From Adiantum capillus-veneris (Eukaryota; Streptophyta; Polypodiopsida; Polypodiales; Pteridaceae): 64,000 nt of DNA. The stretch covers positions 69,116,895 to 69,180,894 of the forward strand of contig CM043944.1 of assembly GCA_014529385.2 (NCBI GenBank). Reading direction: 5' to 3'. The notes under the pieces are model-generated. The model worked only from the letters and a program-made list of their open reading frames with translations, was not told the DNA's origin and did not search any database. Shown piece by piece: positions 22,691 to 35,011 of the stretch. The first letter of the stretch is position 1. Each line of letters begins with the position of its first letter. The position numbers and the translations under genes were made by a program.

Positions 22691-24010
22691 CACTAGGTTG
22701 GTAACCTAACAGGACATAAAAGTGTCCTTTCAGGGTTTTGAAAAAAACCTCCAAAACCATAGTAGATCCACTCATTTTGTAAATTCCTTTCATGAGGTTA
22801 TAGTTCAAGGCCTATTAAACATGGAAAAAATAAGAAACTTGTAAAATTTCTCATCTTTTGGTCACACCAAGCCTCCAAAGTTGATGGACCAGTGAATTTT
22901 AATCAAAACACTCATTTCTTACGTTTTGTTGCATAAAAATAAGATTAGGGATTTTTGTAGGACTTGAGATAAATTCCCTAGTTAACTTCAATGGGTTGGT
23001 GATCAGAACATATGATTGCTTCTCACTCACTATTTTTTGTTTTGCCCAAATAAATAGGTACAAAAAAGTTTAATTTTTACCATTTTGCAAACCTATCATC
23101 AAAGTTTCTATAGCCACGCTCAATACAAATAATATATGCATGTTTTCTTAGTTCCCTATTGTTCTTTATGTTCATAAGGAGCCATGGAGCATGTCAAAAG
23201 AATAATACATCTCTTACCAAGGGGAATCTTGGGGACAAAGATGAAGTGTTAAATACAACAAACATTAAAAAACTGGGTTCAACATTATGAGTTGTAGAAT
23301 CCCATAGAAACTATTCAATATCTAGCCAAATTTGATCCTTATGACTAGATATGGTTACTATCTACAAAATGCATGTAGTTGTCACAAGAAACTAACAATA
23401 TTGAAAAGCTATACTTGATATACTAGAATGTTTCGTTTTCTTCCATAGTTGAAAAAATCAACCATCGTTGTGTACTATGCAAAATAGGGTATTAGGTGCC
23501 CCAAAACTCAAGGAATGTTAGCTTTATGTTACAATATGCGACATAGAAAATCAAAAATGAATTTGGATATCATGAAATCCACTAAAAAAATCATAGAAGA
23601 GCTAAAATTGGCTAAAAAACAGGATTTGATAATTTTTGTAATTTGGACATAACTTACAACTTTAATATTTATTTCTCCCTAGAAGCATCGGGACATGTTG
23701 AGGACTACCAAAGATAGTTCTCTAGCATTATAGACCTCACAAACATGAATTCTAGAGTGGTATAGTTGCAAAAAGTTGAAAAAAGCCAAAAACAGGACCC
23801 GTTTTTTCACACATTTTAGGTTGTGAAATGTTGTGCAAGGACAATGTTAAAGATGGAATTGATATTTCAAAAAAATGTCAAGTTTTTTTCAGCTCATGAG
23901 ACAACTTTCTAAATAGATAGCACCTCAAAATCCATTTTGAAACTCTTGACATAATTCAAGGAAAATGGTCACTTCACAGGACATAAAAGTGTCCCATTAC
24001 CAACCTAGTG
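22691..24010 (+). mobile_element. TTAA-flanked DNA transposon with CACTA ends, copy 1 (1,320 bp)
   Basis: Perfect 14-bp terminal inverted repeats CACTAGGTTGGTAA. TTAA lies at both borders (22687-22690 and 24011-24014). GGACATAAAAGTGTCC occurs near each end (22712-22727 and 23979-23994). There is no ORF of size, so it is non-autonomous. TTAA duplication is the hallmark of piggyBac-type insertion, whereas true CACTA elements duplicate 3 bp. Assignment therefore stays open. The left TTAA contains the MYB stop codon. Confidence 0.8.
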
Positions 24011-24014
24011 TTAA

Positions 24015-24560
24015 TGGACAAACTTGAGCAACATCAGCAATTCAGCTTGTTTCTACACGAGAGAGAACCCCCCCCCCCCCCATTATGAAAAGCTCATAAC
24101 ACTCTCTCTCTATCTCTCTCTCTTTCTTTTGGAATCTCTTTGTTATTGTAATAATGTACATCTTTGTGATCCAGCTTACAAGGCATCTATGTATTGTTTC
24201 ATCGGCCTTTGCAAAGCTTCCGCAATGAAACAAAATCTTTCCTCAATTTTTTTTAAAGCATGCCCCAAGGAAACTGACAGAACCTGGTATGCTTATCAAA
24301 CACTAAAGCATTCCTAGCTTGCCAAATAAAAGAGATCATCCAGATTCTCATGTACAATAAGCATGAATGAAGACCCAGTTCCTCTAATTGCACAAGACCA
24401 CATATCAATTTGAATTTAGTAGTTCTACCTGCCAACATAGCATACATTAGTTTAAGATAGTATTCCACCACACATTTACTTGATGAAAATCCAGAAACAA
24501 ATGTTTCATACTTTCCAGTTTCTTACATCTGATGCAAAGCCCATTCATTACATGCAGGTC
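24015..24560. other. sequence downstream of the MYB gene
   Basis: Contains a 14-bp C run at about 24068-24081 and a (CT)n tract at 24102-24123. Before the transposon inserted, this would have been the start of the MYB 3' UTR. No poly(A) site was pinned down. Confidence 0.4.
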
Positions 24561-24564
24561 CCAT

Positions 24565-25345
24565 ACAACCACCTACTTACAAAACTCGAGCACAATATAT
24601 TATTGTAGCTATTAATAAACATTCTAAGTGGAATAAAGCTAGATTCACTAGGAATAATAATGCACGAACCACAACTGCATTGTTGTACGAATGCATATTT
24701 ATGTGATATGGGCTTTGTATTGAGCTTGTAAGTGATCACGTGACACATTTCCACAACAAGGTGATAGAGAACTTGCTTCACGAGTTTATGGTTATCCATA
24801 ACAAATATGCACCCTATTATCCTCAAATAAATGGTGAAGTAGAGCATATGAAAAAAATCCATGGCTCTCTACTTCCAAAGATTGTAAGCTCAAGAAGAAC
24901 AGACTTGGTGATGAATCTTCATTCAACTCTCTGGGTTTATAGGTTTTCATATAAAACAACTCTAGTTGCCAATCCATTTAATTTGTCTATGGACTTGATG
25001 CTATATTGCCAATGGATTTTTCACTGCCAACCCTCAAAGTTGCACATGAACTACAGTAAACATGTCATAAAATGTCATAACGACTTGAGTAATTAGATGA
25101 GCAAAGACTAGCAACTATTGCACACATCTATAATAAAAAAGGAAACAAATATAGTTCTTTAACTAAAATTTGTTTACAAAAATATTCAGGCAAGGAGATC
25201 TTATATTGGTCTATTCCTTGTGGCAACACATCCCCAAGTTCAAACAAAAGGGGCATGGTCCTTTTGTGATTAAATGTGTTTTACCAAGTAGGGCGCTTGA
25301 TTGGCCACCTTGGATGCGAAATAAACTGAAACTCTAGTGGATGTC
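24565..25345 (+). pseudogene. Ty3/gypsy integrase relic
   Basis: Reads through stops as QYIIVAINKHSKWNKARF (first catalytic region, with the usual Asp replaced by Asn), then ELVSDHVTHFHNKVIE (second Asp kept). YYPQINGEVEHMKK follows (catalytic Glu kept), then LWVYRFSYKTT and, near 25250, HGPFVIKCVLPSRAL from the integrase C-terminal domain. The order and spacing fit a gypsy integrase. It is a fragment: neither RT nor LTR is attached. Confidence 0.7.
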
Positions 25346-25439
25346 ATTTGCAAAAGTATAACATGACATTGACTAATGATCATCTACGAATAATGCATGC
25401 ATCCAAGGAACGCAAGATCAAGCTACAAACGACAAAGCT

Positions 25440-25940
25440 TTGGAGGAAGGTGATGAAGTAGATCAGATGGATGACGAATGGCTTGAGGGATTGGACATGA
25501 TGATAATAATGACCTTGAAAGATGGATTCAAACTTAACTCATTAGCAGATACAGGTGCTAGGATAAACATAGTAATATATTCAACTTATAGAAAGGAGAC
25601 TACTCAACCCTTGGAGTATTGCAAATTTAAAATGAAGATGTGTCATAAATAATTTACTCCAGCATTGAGAATGATCAACCTCAATATCTTTGTGCACGGA
25701 TTTCTTTGCTCACACACATTCATCTATATTTGAGATGGCCATATGAATGAAGACATGCTACTAGGAGTTCCATGTATATGGACATACAAAGCTATCCAAG
25801 ATTGAAACAAAGAATTATTAGAAATAGCACTCAAAGGTGTACATTTAAAGGTGCCATTTGCATACAACAAGAAAGAGTGGAAAGTAGACCTAATGGCTTC
25901 CAAGTTGGTAAAATAAAATTCAAGCATAACACCTATATCA
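25440..25940 (+). pseudogene. retrotransposon aspartic-protease relic
   Basis: LNSLADTGARINIV carries the retropepsin DTGA triplet. About 80 residues later DMLLGVPWIWTYKAIQD corresponds to the LLG-PW segment that ends the domain. In-frame stops lie at about 25651 and 25733. The position downstream of an integrase on the same strand is not the normal pol order, so it probably comes from a different insertion. Confidence 0.5.
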
Positions 25941-26040
25941 ACAGCTCAGTAGAAGATCTATCCTCATAAGTAAGGCATGCAAGGAACCATACAATATTGG
26001 TTATTGAAAGCTCAATTGTAAGAAAAGCCTAGAAATATTT

Positions 26041-26341
26041 GGGTGCCCAAGAAACAATCAACCAATCAAAGGAGATCACCCCAAGTAGCTCCACAACTCT
26101 AACAAATCAAGAAAGAGCCGTCACCAAATACAAAGTGGATGTGCGTGTCAAAGAAAAGCCTAAAGTAAAGCAACTAAGAAATTTGGTTTACGAGTGGATA
26201 TCAAAAGTTAAATCACAGTCCAAAGCAAGAAAAGTGGTTTACAAATGGGTGCCAAAGATTCAACAACCACAAAAGAAACAACCAATCTTTGAAATAAATG
26301 ATCTAGCAGAAGTAGGAAACATTGACATCCAAAACCCTTGA
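26041..26341 (+). CDS. unrecognised Lys-rich ORF fragment
   Basis: An open stretch of about 100 codons with a duplicated motif, LVYEWISKVKS and VVYKWVPKI, separated by KSQSKARK. It shares the strand and region of the protease relic and may be a retrotransposon nucleic-acid-binding region. No family was recognised, and it is probably not a host gene. Confidence 0.25.
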
Positions 26342-28880
26342 GAAATCCTCTCAAGACCCTCCTCTTGCACATCTTGTGTTTTGGAATGCATCAACCAACA
26401 CACATGGTAGAGCCAAACAAGACTATGCATAGACACAACTTATTAACCCATGCATGATACTACCCAGGATACACACTATCATCCTAGAGGACTCCAATCA
26501 AGAGGGAGGAGGCATGTTCAATGCAGATCTGAACAAATGAAATCGGTTAGAAAAAGGATAGTATTTGAAGTGTTTTATGTTAGCATGTGATATTTTTTGT
26601 AAAATCCATGAGAAATGCACTTAAAGGTAAAGAGAATGGGGATAACATAATATGATAACCATTAGATGTATATATATAGTGTAACTATCAACAACAACAA
26701 AAAAAGATTGCATTTTTTACTCTTTAACACCATATTAGTGAATTTGAGAATTTTTCAATTCCCACTTTTGAAATTATTTGACCACATGGTCAAATATTAG
26801 CCAAAGTTTTGAGAGCATGGCTCGGAAGGGCTTTTCAAGTACTACCTTGTGGAAAGAGTTTCCCTTATGAAATATTTTGAGATTTGTCTATATGGTCAAA
26901 TCTTTAAGACATTGGCAATTCCCAAATTGGCTCTAAAGTCCTCAACTCTCTAATATGGTGTTCTTTTTGCATATTTTTGGGCCAAAAAAGTAATCAAAAT
27001 GGAGCAATCCGCAAAAATATGGCCAACTTTAGTGTTTATGTCTGTTTAGGTAATTTTTGGATTTGTTTTCTATTTTTTAGATTGGCTTTAATATTTTTTG
27101 TTACTTTTCTTAGTAAAAAGATCAAAAATAAAAGATAAATAGTTAACATGGACATATAGAAGAATGTAAGATCTCCTATTGATACAAAATAAAGGATAGA
27201 TACACATGTCAAATCTTGCTGATGGGAGGCCTAAATTGGGGCCACAGGACATGATTTATTGAAATCTTCAGAAACAACGCAATAGGAGCAAAAAACTAGA
27301 AGTTTGAAAGGGGATTATACCTCACAATCTACTAAGACTAGCTAGGAGATTTGAGAGAAAGTGAGTTTGGAAGCCTAGGTATGTATAGTCTTGGTAGGCC
27401 AAAAGTAGTCTCCTTTCTAATTTTCACCATTGGGGAGAGCTCTCAGAGACTTATGTGCACGTGCCTTACACAGCTTCTGGCGAGTTTCACAGTGCACACT
27501 CTCACACAAGACATGAGGGGTAAGTTCCTAACCTACTAATGAACTTGTTTCATATATCGTGCATACGAGGTCAAGGTAGTCCTAAAAAACCCTAGGTTAG
27601 CAAAACCTTCCTCGGAATTAACGAGGGCAAAAATGATTTTAACGGCTGGCTCGGTATACCAAACCAACCAAATTTGGCATAGTGTCAACATTGAATTCTA
27701 ACTTCGCGGAAGGATTCCCCATAGGCTCTCTAGCCAATGTGCGAAGGTGGGATCAAAAGAAAACACTCAATTGGGACTGATGGCATAAGAAAATGGCTCG
27801 AAGATGTGCAAAGATTCATTTTTTACCAAAGGCAAAAAATCAACTCCAAATTTACCCAAAGTCAACATGGGGACTCTACGTGACATATGGGACAAGCCCA
27901 AATGCTTCAAGGTGGCCAAAAGTCATCACAATTAAAGCAGGGGGAACTATCACGAATGTTATAGAGAAAAGTGGATAAGACAACCCTAGGGCAACCAATT
28001 AAGATCTCAAAAGGTCTAACGTTGTGTATTAGGCTTAGTTAGCATGTGTGTGACCAAAAGAAATTTTTTGAATGAAACTTTGCAAGTGTGGATAATAATC
28101 GTGATTATTATTTAATTTGTAGCCCAAAATGACCAACTTTTGTCAAAGTGTCATTACACGTTGCTCCCACACGTCACAAAAAACCCATTTATTCACTAAA
28201 GTGAGAAAAAAAAAATCACCTTTACAATAGGTTAAAAAATGCACCAAGGCTTCTCATTTCCAAAATTGTGCAGAAGGGGCACTTTGAAAATCTAAAAGTC
28301 ACCAAAACCACATTCGGGGCTTCACCTAGTCTAGGGAAACAAGTGAGCATAGCCAAAATGTCTCAGAGTTGAAAAAGTAGGGGGGGAGATAATACTTGCA
28401 ATTAATATCTACATGTCCCGAATCAACTCCACTTCAAAAAAAAATTATCCACATTGTTTATCCATGTCATTACAAGCGCACCCACCAACTTTGAGCAAAT
28501 TTTGATACCCCACGTATTCCCTCTTACACTTAGACAATTTCAAAGCCATCTGTTACAAAAATCATCCCATCTCTCACTACAATGATCTAAACCCTTCCAA
28601 AAGCCAATCAACGCCTATGCATGATGCTCTTGACCTATGCATGAAGTCAAAGTCCAAAAAACATGCCTACAATCAGTCTTAGATAATAAGCACAATTATT
28701 ATTGTGGTTGCAATTTTTTGTCACAAGTTGGTATGTTTTGAGATGCATCATGTGTACTTAGCTTAAGAAACAGTCTAGCTTTAGGCACCACAAAAACATT
28801 TGGCAGCTTCAAGCTTCACATGAGGAGTTACATAGACATTTCCTCTCTAACATATCCCTAACATGAAAAATTGTGTGTTT
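26342..28880. other. sequence without recognised genes
   Basis: A purine run GAGGGAGGAGGC followed by TGTTCAATGC at about 26503-26524 could be a polypurine tract plus LTR start. No second LTR was found. The rest is AT-rich with short ORFs only. Confidence 0.35.
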
Positions 28881-29349
28881 GACTTACAGGTTCAATGAAA
28901 ACATCACCAAGAATTTCTTAAAAGAAGAAAACCTTGCAAAGACTCCAATAACTCCCATCATGGTAGCCAAGAAAGGATACATTTTGGAGGCTAAGATTGA
29001 AGGACACCATGTGGCCATTTTCTAGGGAAGGTTCAAGAATCCAGACATCAAGAAACTGGAGATTCAGCTTCGTCCCAAACAAGTGTATGATGTGGCCAAG
29101 GATGAAGTAATACATGAAGCTAACCAACCGCTAGGGCTGCTAGCATATTATGAAGCACAATCGTGCAGTGTAGATTTGCAAAGGTCTTACAAGCTTCTGG
29201 GATCCATTCGAGAGGATGGAGCTTCCCAAGTCACTGACCCACCAGCGCAGGCAATAGAAGTCAACATCACCAAGGACATTGTAATTGAGTCCTTAAAGTT
29301 ACCAACCATAGGGGAATCAAAGAGATCTAAGGAGAAAAAATCAAATTGA
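28881..29349 (+). CDS. unrecognised ORF fragment next to the LTR element
   Basis: Reads FNENITKNFLKEENLAKTP..., one stop near 29023, then 88 codons from MYDVAKDEVIHEANQPLG to SKRSKEKKSN. The amino-acid composition looks protein-like (Lys/Glu rich with regular hydrophobics), but no domain is recognised. About 100 bp downstream the 5.5-kb LTR element is inserted, with more Lys/Glu-rich ORF pieces beyond it (35030-35710). An older coding unit may have been split. Confidence 0.3.
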
Positions 29350-29458
29350 CATCTTCACCCAAATCTTAGCTATTTCTATATTTGGATACATGATCGACAA
29401 ACTGGCTAAAGTTCTCACAAGGCTATACCTTCAGCACTTCCACTTCACAAAAAGAGAC

Positions 29459-29601
29459 TGTCAGGACAAGGGTAGGACCAGTCCGGGCCAAGGGCTAGGA
29501 CGGACATGCAGTCAAGGGGGTTCCTATATTTAGAAGGCCAAGGGCCTATATAGGGCATGGTTGGGTGGTGATGAGCATGTTCCAGTCCCCTTGCCCTTTC
29601 A
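29459..29601 (+). repeat. 5' LTR of the non-autonomous element
   Basis: 143 bp. Includes CCTATATTTAGAAGG and GGCCTATATAGGGCATGG (TATA-like) and GGTTGGGTGGTGATGA. It lacks a 12-bp GGGCCAAGGG-type duplication found in the 3' LTR. Confidence 0.85.
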
Positions 29602-29614
29602 CTAGTATCAGAGC
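29602..29614 (+). promoter_or_regulatory. primer binding site
   Basis: CTAGTATCAGAGC starts one base after the LTR end. It differs by one base from TGGTATCAGAGC, the usual plant site complementary to initiator-Met tRNA. Confidence 0.7.
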
Positions 29615-29675
29615 CAGGGTAGAGGAAAGCCATGGAGGAGGGAAGGAGAAGGGTCGACATGCTGTTTGGAGGTGA

Positions 29676-29778
<103 letters not shown>

Positions 29779-32700
29779 AAAGTTCCATAGATATGGGTCG
29801 TGGGCAAGTTCCCTTTGAGGGAGGAGCAACCCGGGAGGAGACGGCCGTGTGTAAGCCCGCTTACAAAGGGGAGCACCATGCTGTCAATTTGCACAAGACC
29901 ATGCGGGAGCCGGCTCGTTGAGGTTGCCCTATGAAGCTACGTGTTTTTCGTCATAGGTGGATGCCCTGAATCATGCTACAAGTGCTTCATCCGGGTTCTT
30001 TCACTAGGCACTATCCACCATGCACGTTGCAGACCTTCTTGCTTCCTTTCCCATCTCGAGTGCCCAAGACCCAAAAACCTAAAAGGTCTAAAAAGGTTAG
30101 GAAGGGTGCCCACAGGTTTTCATGCAAAGGAGTCTGCAATCTCTGAATCTGCAAAGCTTCGCAAAAACTTTCAGACCATAAGATGACATAGCCTTGGTCT
30201 CGGTTTTGACAACGACTTGCAGCCATGTTACAAAGGCGTGTCCATACGTGGTCGAGATCTCACGGAGGGCGACACCTCAAGCAATGATGCAAATTGATGA
30301 CGTCTTTGATGGCCGAGAGCTGGTTCCAAGGGAGACTTATCATGGATAGTTATCATGGTGTCCGGAAACTCTAGCATGGCAGTAGAAGCAAGGCCTGCGA
30401 CATGTAAGGCAAACATTATTATGGAAATCGATGCGAGTACTTTACCAGGTATGTATACTGCCGTGAAATTTTCTTTTACATGCTTGTGCAATTTCAATAC
30501 TTACGACACAAGCAAGGCTTGTGAGAATTACCAATAGCATAATTTTTTGTTTTTCTGAATATACGATGAGCAACAACCACTCACAGTCAAGCACGGCTTG
30601 AGTGAGCAATGTTCTCATTTACTAGCAATGTTTCTTCCCATGCCTGGCAAAGGATAGGGCATGGTAGTGCGGGAGGTTCTCATGGAGATAGACACGGTTT
30701 GTTACTAATCTTGATGAAGGAGGCAGCAGGTTCTCGACAGGACCACCCATTAACGCCCATTACAAGCAGTTGTCAAGAAAATTGCTAGGGCTTGTTTTCT
30801 TGCTCGAGCAAGGCTCCAACTCCATAATCAAGCCAAGCAGAACATCCGAAAAAAGACAACATGGTTTCACCACTCGACGAGAGCTTCTCAGCATTGTTAT
30901 GGTAAACGTTTCATTTTTGGGTTGGAATTTTTGCTCGGACATGGTTCCGTGGCAATGTTAGATCCAAAGGTTCAGGCAAGGCCAGGCAAGGCCTGTGACA
31001 TGTTGGTACAGGCAAGGCTCGCAAATTTGCTCCACCATGTTTTCTAATGTCATTGGAAATGACTGCATGCCATGCAATCATATGCAACTCGGGGTTACTT
31101 TTCCCTTACCTATCTCGCGTATGACAACATGGTGACCGACATCACAAGAGCAAGGCTCCAGCTACAAATCCAGAGGATAACACATCAAGCCACGCAAGTA
31201 CGAGCATACATATCCTTTGAGTATGAGCTCTCAGGAAATCCATAAGTTGTTAAGGAAAGCAAGGCTTCCAATTCGGCATCTTGCATTGAGATTTTCCTGT
31301 TTGGCATATGCTAGGAGTATACAAAAATTGGGAAGGAATAGGCAATGTGTTTTGCAGGTGATTTCCTATTACAGGTTATTTCCTTATGTACCAGACGGGT
31401 GTATAGGATATATGAGGACGTCTGTGCAGATATGGCTATGAGCCATTAAAAAAGGAGTCTTTTCCTTCCAAATTTCATGACAGCTGGTTGCAGCAACAAC
31501 TACCAGGTTAACCAAGTTTAATTTTTTCTTGTTTTTCCCTGTTTACACTTTACTTTGCAATTACTGTCATTGTGCAAAGCAAAGTGCTTTGGAAATTGTA
31601 TATAAAGCAAGACTTCTCCCTTGTGCCAAGGTACTGCCCAATGACTTGGCATCACAGTACGTGGCACACAAGTTTGAGGAACTGGAAAATTGAGGAATAT
31701 CAGCTCACAGAATCCATACCAATCTAGCTGGTGCAAGGCACTTATGGTTTTGGGCTCTCACCTTTTAGACCTTCACTCTCTGCAAGGGCTTACCATTCTT
31801 TCTGCAAGGCCTACTAGCAATGTGAATTCAATTCTCCCGCTTCATCCATTACGCTTCCGTGAACACACTCGCAACTTTGTCAAGGCCAGAGTACGGATGG
31901 ATTCTTGGTTGTTATCAACACTCAACAATACTAAAAAGAACCTAAATTTTCGACTAGATTCAACGGCAACGTGCCCCTTTCAAGTCATACTCATATAGTC
32001 ACGACTCTACAGGGTAGATGGTCAAGATTTAACTTGTGTTTTTCTGTTGCCTCTCTCGATGAGCGCGTTATACAAACAGATTGTGGAATGCTTATAGGAT
32101 AAGTTGCAAGTCAGGCATAAGATGTGTCAGGGCACTCAGCTTGGGTACACACTCTACAACCTTAAGGAAAGTTCCTCAGCCCAACATGCTCTTCTTCTCT
32201 TTCTCTCTCTCTCTTTAAGGAGATAATATAGTAAGATTTTGATACATATTCTGCTCGTGAGTGATCTTGAGCCAAGGTGCTCTAACTCACAGCTAGCACA
32301 TGCTTAAGATGCTACTCAAATTAGTCTTCCATCGGTTCGTCGATTGAACACTATTTTGCATAAGGGCTATGAGCCAAACAGGCTAAGCGCCGATGTCCGG
32401 ACAAGGGTAAGACCCAACTAATGGAATTCTTTGGGTGATTGTTTTCAAGATATACCCACGGAAGTACACATCGACGTTAATGGAAAAGCAAGAGTCTTGT
32501 CATTATGGATGTTTAGGGTGTCATTTTTGCACTACTTGTTTTCAACGCGATACTCAAGTTGAGTTTTTGATAATCTTCAACTCACAACAACTGATCTCTA
32601 CAAGAAAGTCTAGATGTAGCAATCAGTTGTTGGCGACTGCATGGCTGTCCATAAGAGCTTGGCAGTTCACTTGTGTGCATCTCCTGCTCTCTCTATAGCA

Positions 32701-33315
32701 CTACAGAGTGTCTATGGACATACTGTGTTGGGGTAAGACCCGACGGGTGATTGCTACATTACCCCATAGGCATTAAGGATCACCGTTTGATCTGCATTGA
32801 GGATCACCGTTGATCTCTCCCAGTTATACTTTCAAGGAAATAATTCCACAATCTACCACGAGGTAGCAGACGAACACACTTTTCAAGTCGATTCCAATCA
32901 ACCTGTACATGGTTGACTATGTTGGTTATCATTATCTGCTAGTTGAGCAGTTTCTACAAAGAGTCTTATCAAGGGGTTTGACTACGTAGATTCTAATCCG
33001 AGAGCTTGGATTGCAAAGGCAACACCCAGGCTTCCCAGTGCAATGCTGTTTTTTTCAAAAGGTAGGGGACGTGCTCCTCTCCATTTGAATACGGGTAAGT
33101 GGACATTACGTTCAAATCTCCATGTATGCATCTACTGATTTGGTGTTATTCCATTTTTAGTATGCTTTTCTTGGTTTTTCAATGCGTATAAGTACGCTTG
33201 AATGTTACAGAGTCATGCCAAGGGCATGTCGGCACAAAGTATTTTTGGCCAAGTATCCAATCTATCTTTCTGCCTTATGCTGTTACGAACCTCCTTGTAG
33301 GGTTCGATTTGGCAC

Positions 33316-33795
33316 ATGTTGTCACATAGGATACAACATGGTCTAGAAACTCAAGGAGTTCGGTTTAGCCAGTGTGGAGCAATGAATGAGGGTCCCTCTC
33401 ACTCTTGTCGTAAAGTGTTTAGAGATACCTCCACACACAAGTACATCTTGTACTTGTACGATGTTCTTTTTCAGACATCCTTAGTTGAGACATATTCCAT
33501 ATGTGGCGAATATGAGTCTCTGGGACTGACACTGGTGCCCCCTATTTCAAATATGTGCCACGAAAAAGTCCCTAAGTGCTGGTCACATCTGTTTTTTAGA
33601 CCATTTTTAGCACGACGTATCAGGAGCAATTTTGTGGCCAGAAATTGTCAGATACTTAGAATGACTTGTTTACGTACAACTATTGCTAAACAACATTACA
33701 GATGGTTGTTTGTACATATAGCAAATGAAAATGTTTCATTGTTTGTATCTAGAAGTGATCACTGTTTCACCTTCTATTATGGTTCAGACGTTTAA
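33316..33795 (+). CDS. 159-codon ORF inside the non-autonomous element, unrecognised
   Basis: The longest open frame in the element interior, from MLSHRIQHGLE to FTFYYGSDV. It is Cys- and His-containing, but no zinc knuckle, protease or RT motif is visible. The matching region of the second copy lies beyond where homology can be followed, so conservation cannot be judged. It may be a chance ORF. Confidence 0.2.
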   Translation: MLSHRIQHGLETQGVRFSQCGAMNEGPSHSCRKVFRDTSTHKYILYLYDVLFQTSLVETYSICGEYESLGLTLVPPISNMCHEKVPKCWSHLFFRPFLARRIRSNFVARNCQILRMTCLRTTIAKQHYRWLFVHIANENVSLFVSRSDHCFTFYYGSDV

Positions 33796-34856
33796 GCAAA
33801 GCTTGCACAAGATGGCAAATGAAAGTATTTAGTTTCTTTTCAGAACTATTTACATTCCTCTTAATGTGTGCTAGGCGCATCACATTTTCCATAAGTATTG
33901 GCAAGAATTACCATGGAAATACACGTTCGGATCTGTTTTTTGCTAAATGCAGGCACACTAGGTGTTATGGGCCCTAGAGTTTAGCAAAGGCTGATTTGGA
34001 ACGGCATGCATATTCCTCAAGTTGTTGCTTATGAAGCATTTTTCACTTTATGTGCACTATCTCTATGACATTACCTTTAAGTCTACTAATCACCAATAGA
34101 GGTCATGGCTCGGTTTGGGTGTTTGTGGATTTTTAAAGTTAACCACGATGGTTATTCCACACATTGTTGATTCCTCAACAATGTTATACGCTATTGTGAT
34201 TTTTCGTTTACCTACCATCTGCGAAGACTGTCTGTAAACCGTGGGGGAAACACACCTTAGTACTGTTAGTATCCAAGGGGATTGACAGATTACAAAGTGT
34301 AATCTTGGGCTAAACGATATGCAAACTGCATACATTAGCTTCATAAGCATTTATTGCTCTTTTTGGAGTTTACTTACTATCAGTTAACGCATGCTGCGAC
34401 TAGGTAGTCTCTTCATGTATAACTCTGGTTCTCAACCTTGAACACTCGTTAGGGTGGGGTTGTTTACTGATGATGAAGAAGAGGGCCAAGTCAAGGACTT
34501 AAAATTGGCTGATGAGTTATGTCAGCAAGTTACTTTCATAGAAAGTGACAAGAGGTACTCTTTTTGGTACACCTATGTTGTGATAAACTCGTTTACCATG
34601 CTCATGAGATTTCTAAATGGAGTCTACACACTAGGTTTGGATATGATCCGGTACCATCAGATGGTTACAAATGGACAACAATGTAGAAAATCAAGATGTT
34701 ACTCTTGGTTTCATTGAACCTCCTACTGAACCGGGTTCCGCTCAAATGAACTGTTGGATCCATGTGGGATGTTATGGTAGAAAACATTAGTGTTATTATG
34801 AAGATACCATCACTTGTGTTTTCGGAGACGAAAACGCTTCTCCAAGGGGGGAGTAA

Positions 34857-35011
34857 TGTCAGGACAAGGGTAGGACCAGTCCGGGCCAAGGGACAGGGCC
34901 AAGGGCCAGGACGGACAAGCAGTCAAGAGGTTCCTATATTTAGAAGGCCAAGGTCCTATATAGGGCATGGCTGGGTGGTGATGATCATGTTCCAATCCCC
35001 TTGCCCTTTCA
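34857..35011 (+). repeat. 3' LTR of the non-autonomous element
   Basis: 155 bp. Nearly identical to 29459-29601 apart from an extra 12 bp that tandemly duplicates GGGCCAAGGG and a handful of substitutions. This suggests a relatively recent insertion. Confidence 0.85.

Noticed and set aside
22691-24010. Classification as a CACTA (En/Spm) transposon from its CACTA ends
   Set aside because: All three copies are bordered by TTAA on both sides and the adjacent trinucleotides are TAA and TTA, not a direct 3-bp duplication.
26503-27600. Possible 3' LTR after the purine run GAGGGAGGAGGC
   Set aside because: No partner LTR and no target duplication could be found by eye.
34090-34717. ORFs of 86-87 codons near the 3' end of the non-autonomous element as gag or pol
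   Set aside because: No catalytic or zinc-knuckle motif is visible. Only the last few codons before the polypurine tract match the chromovirus.
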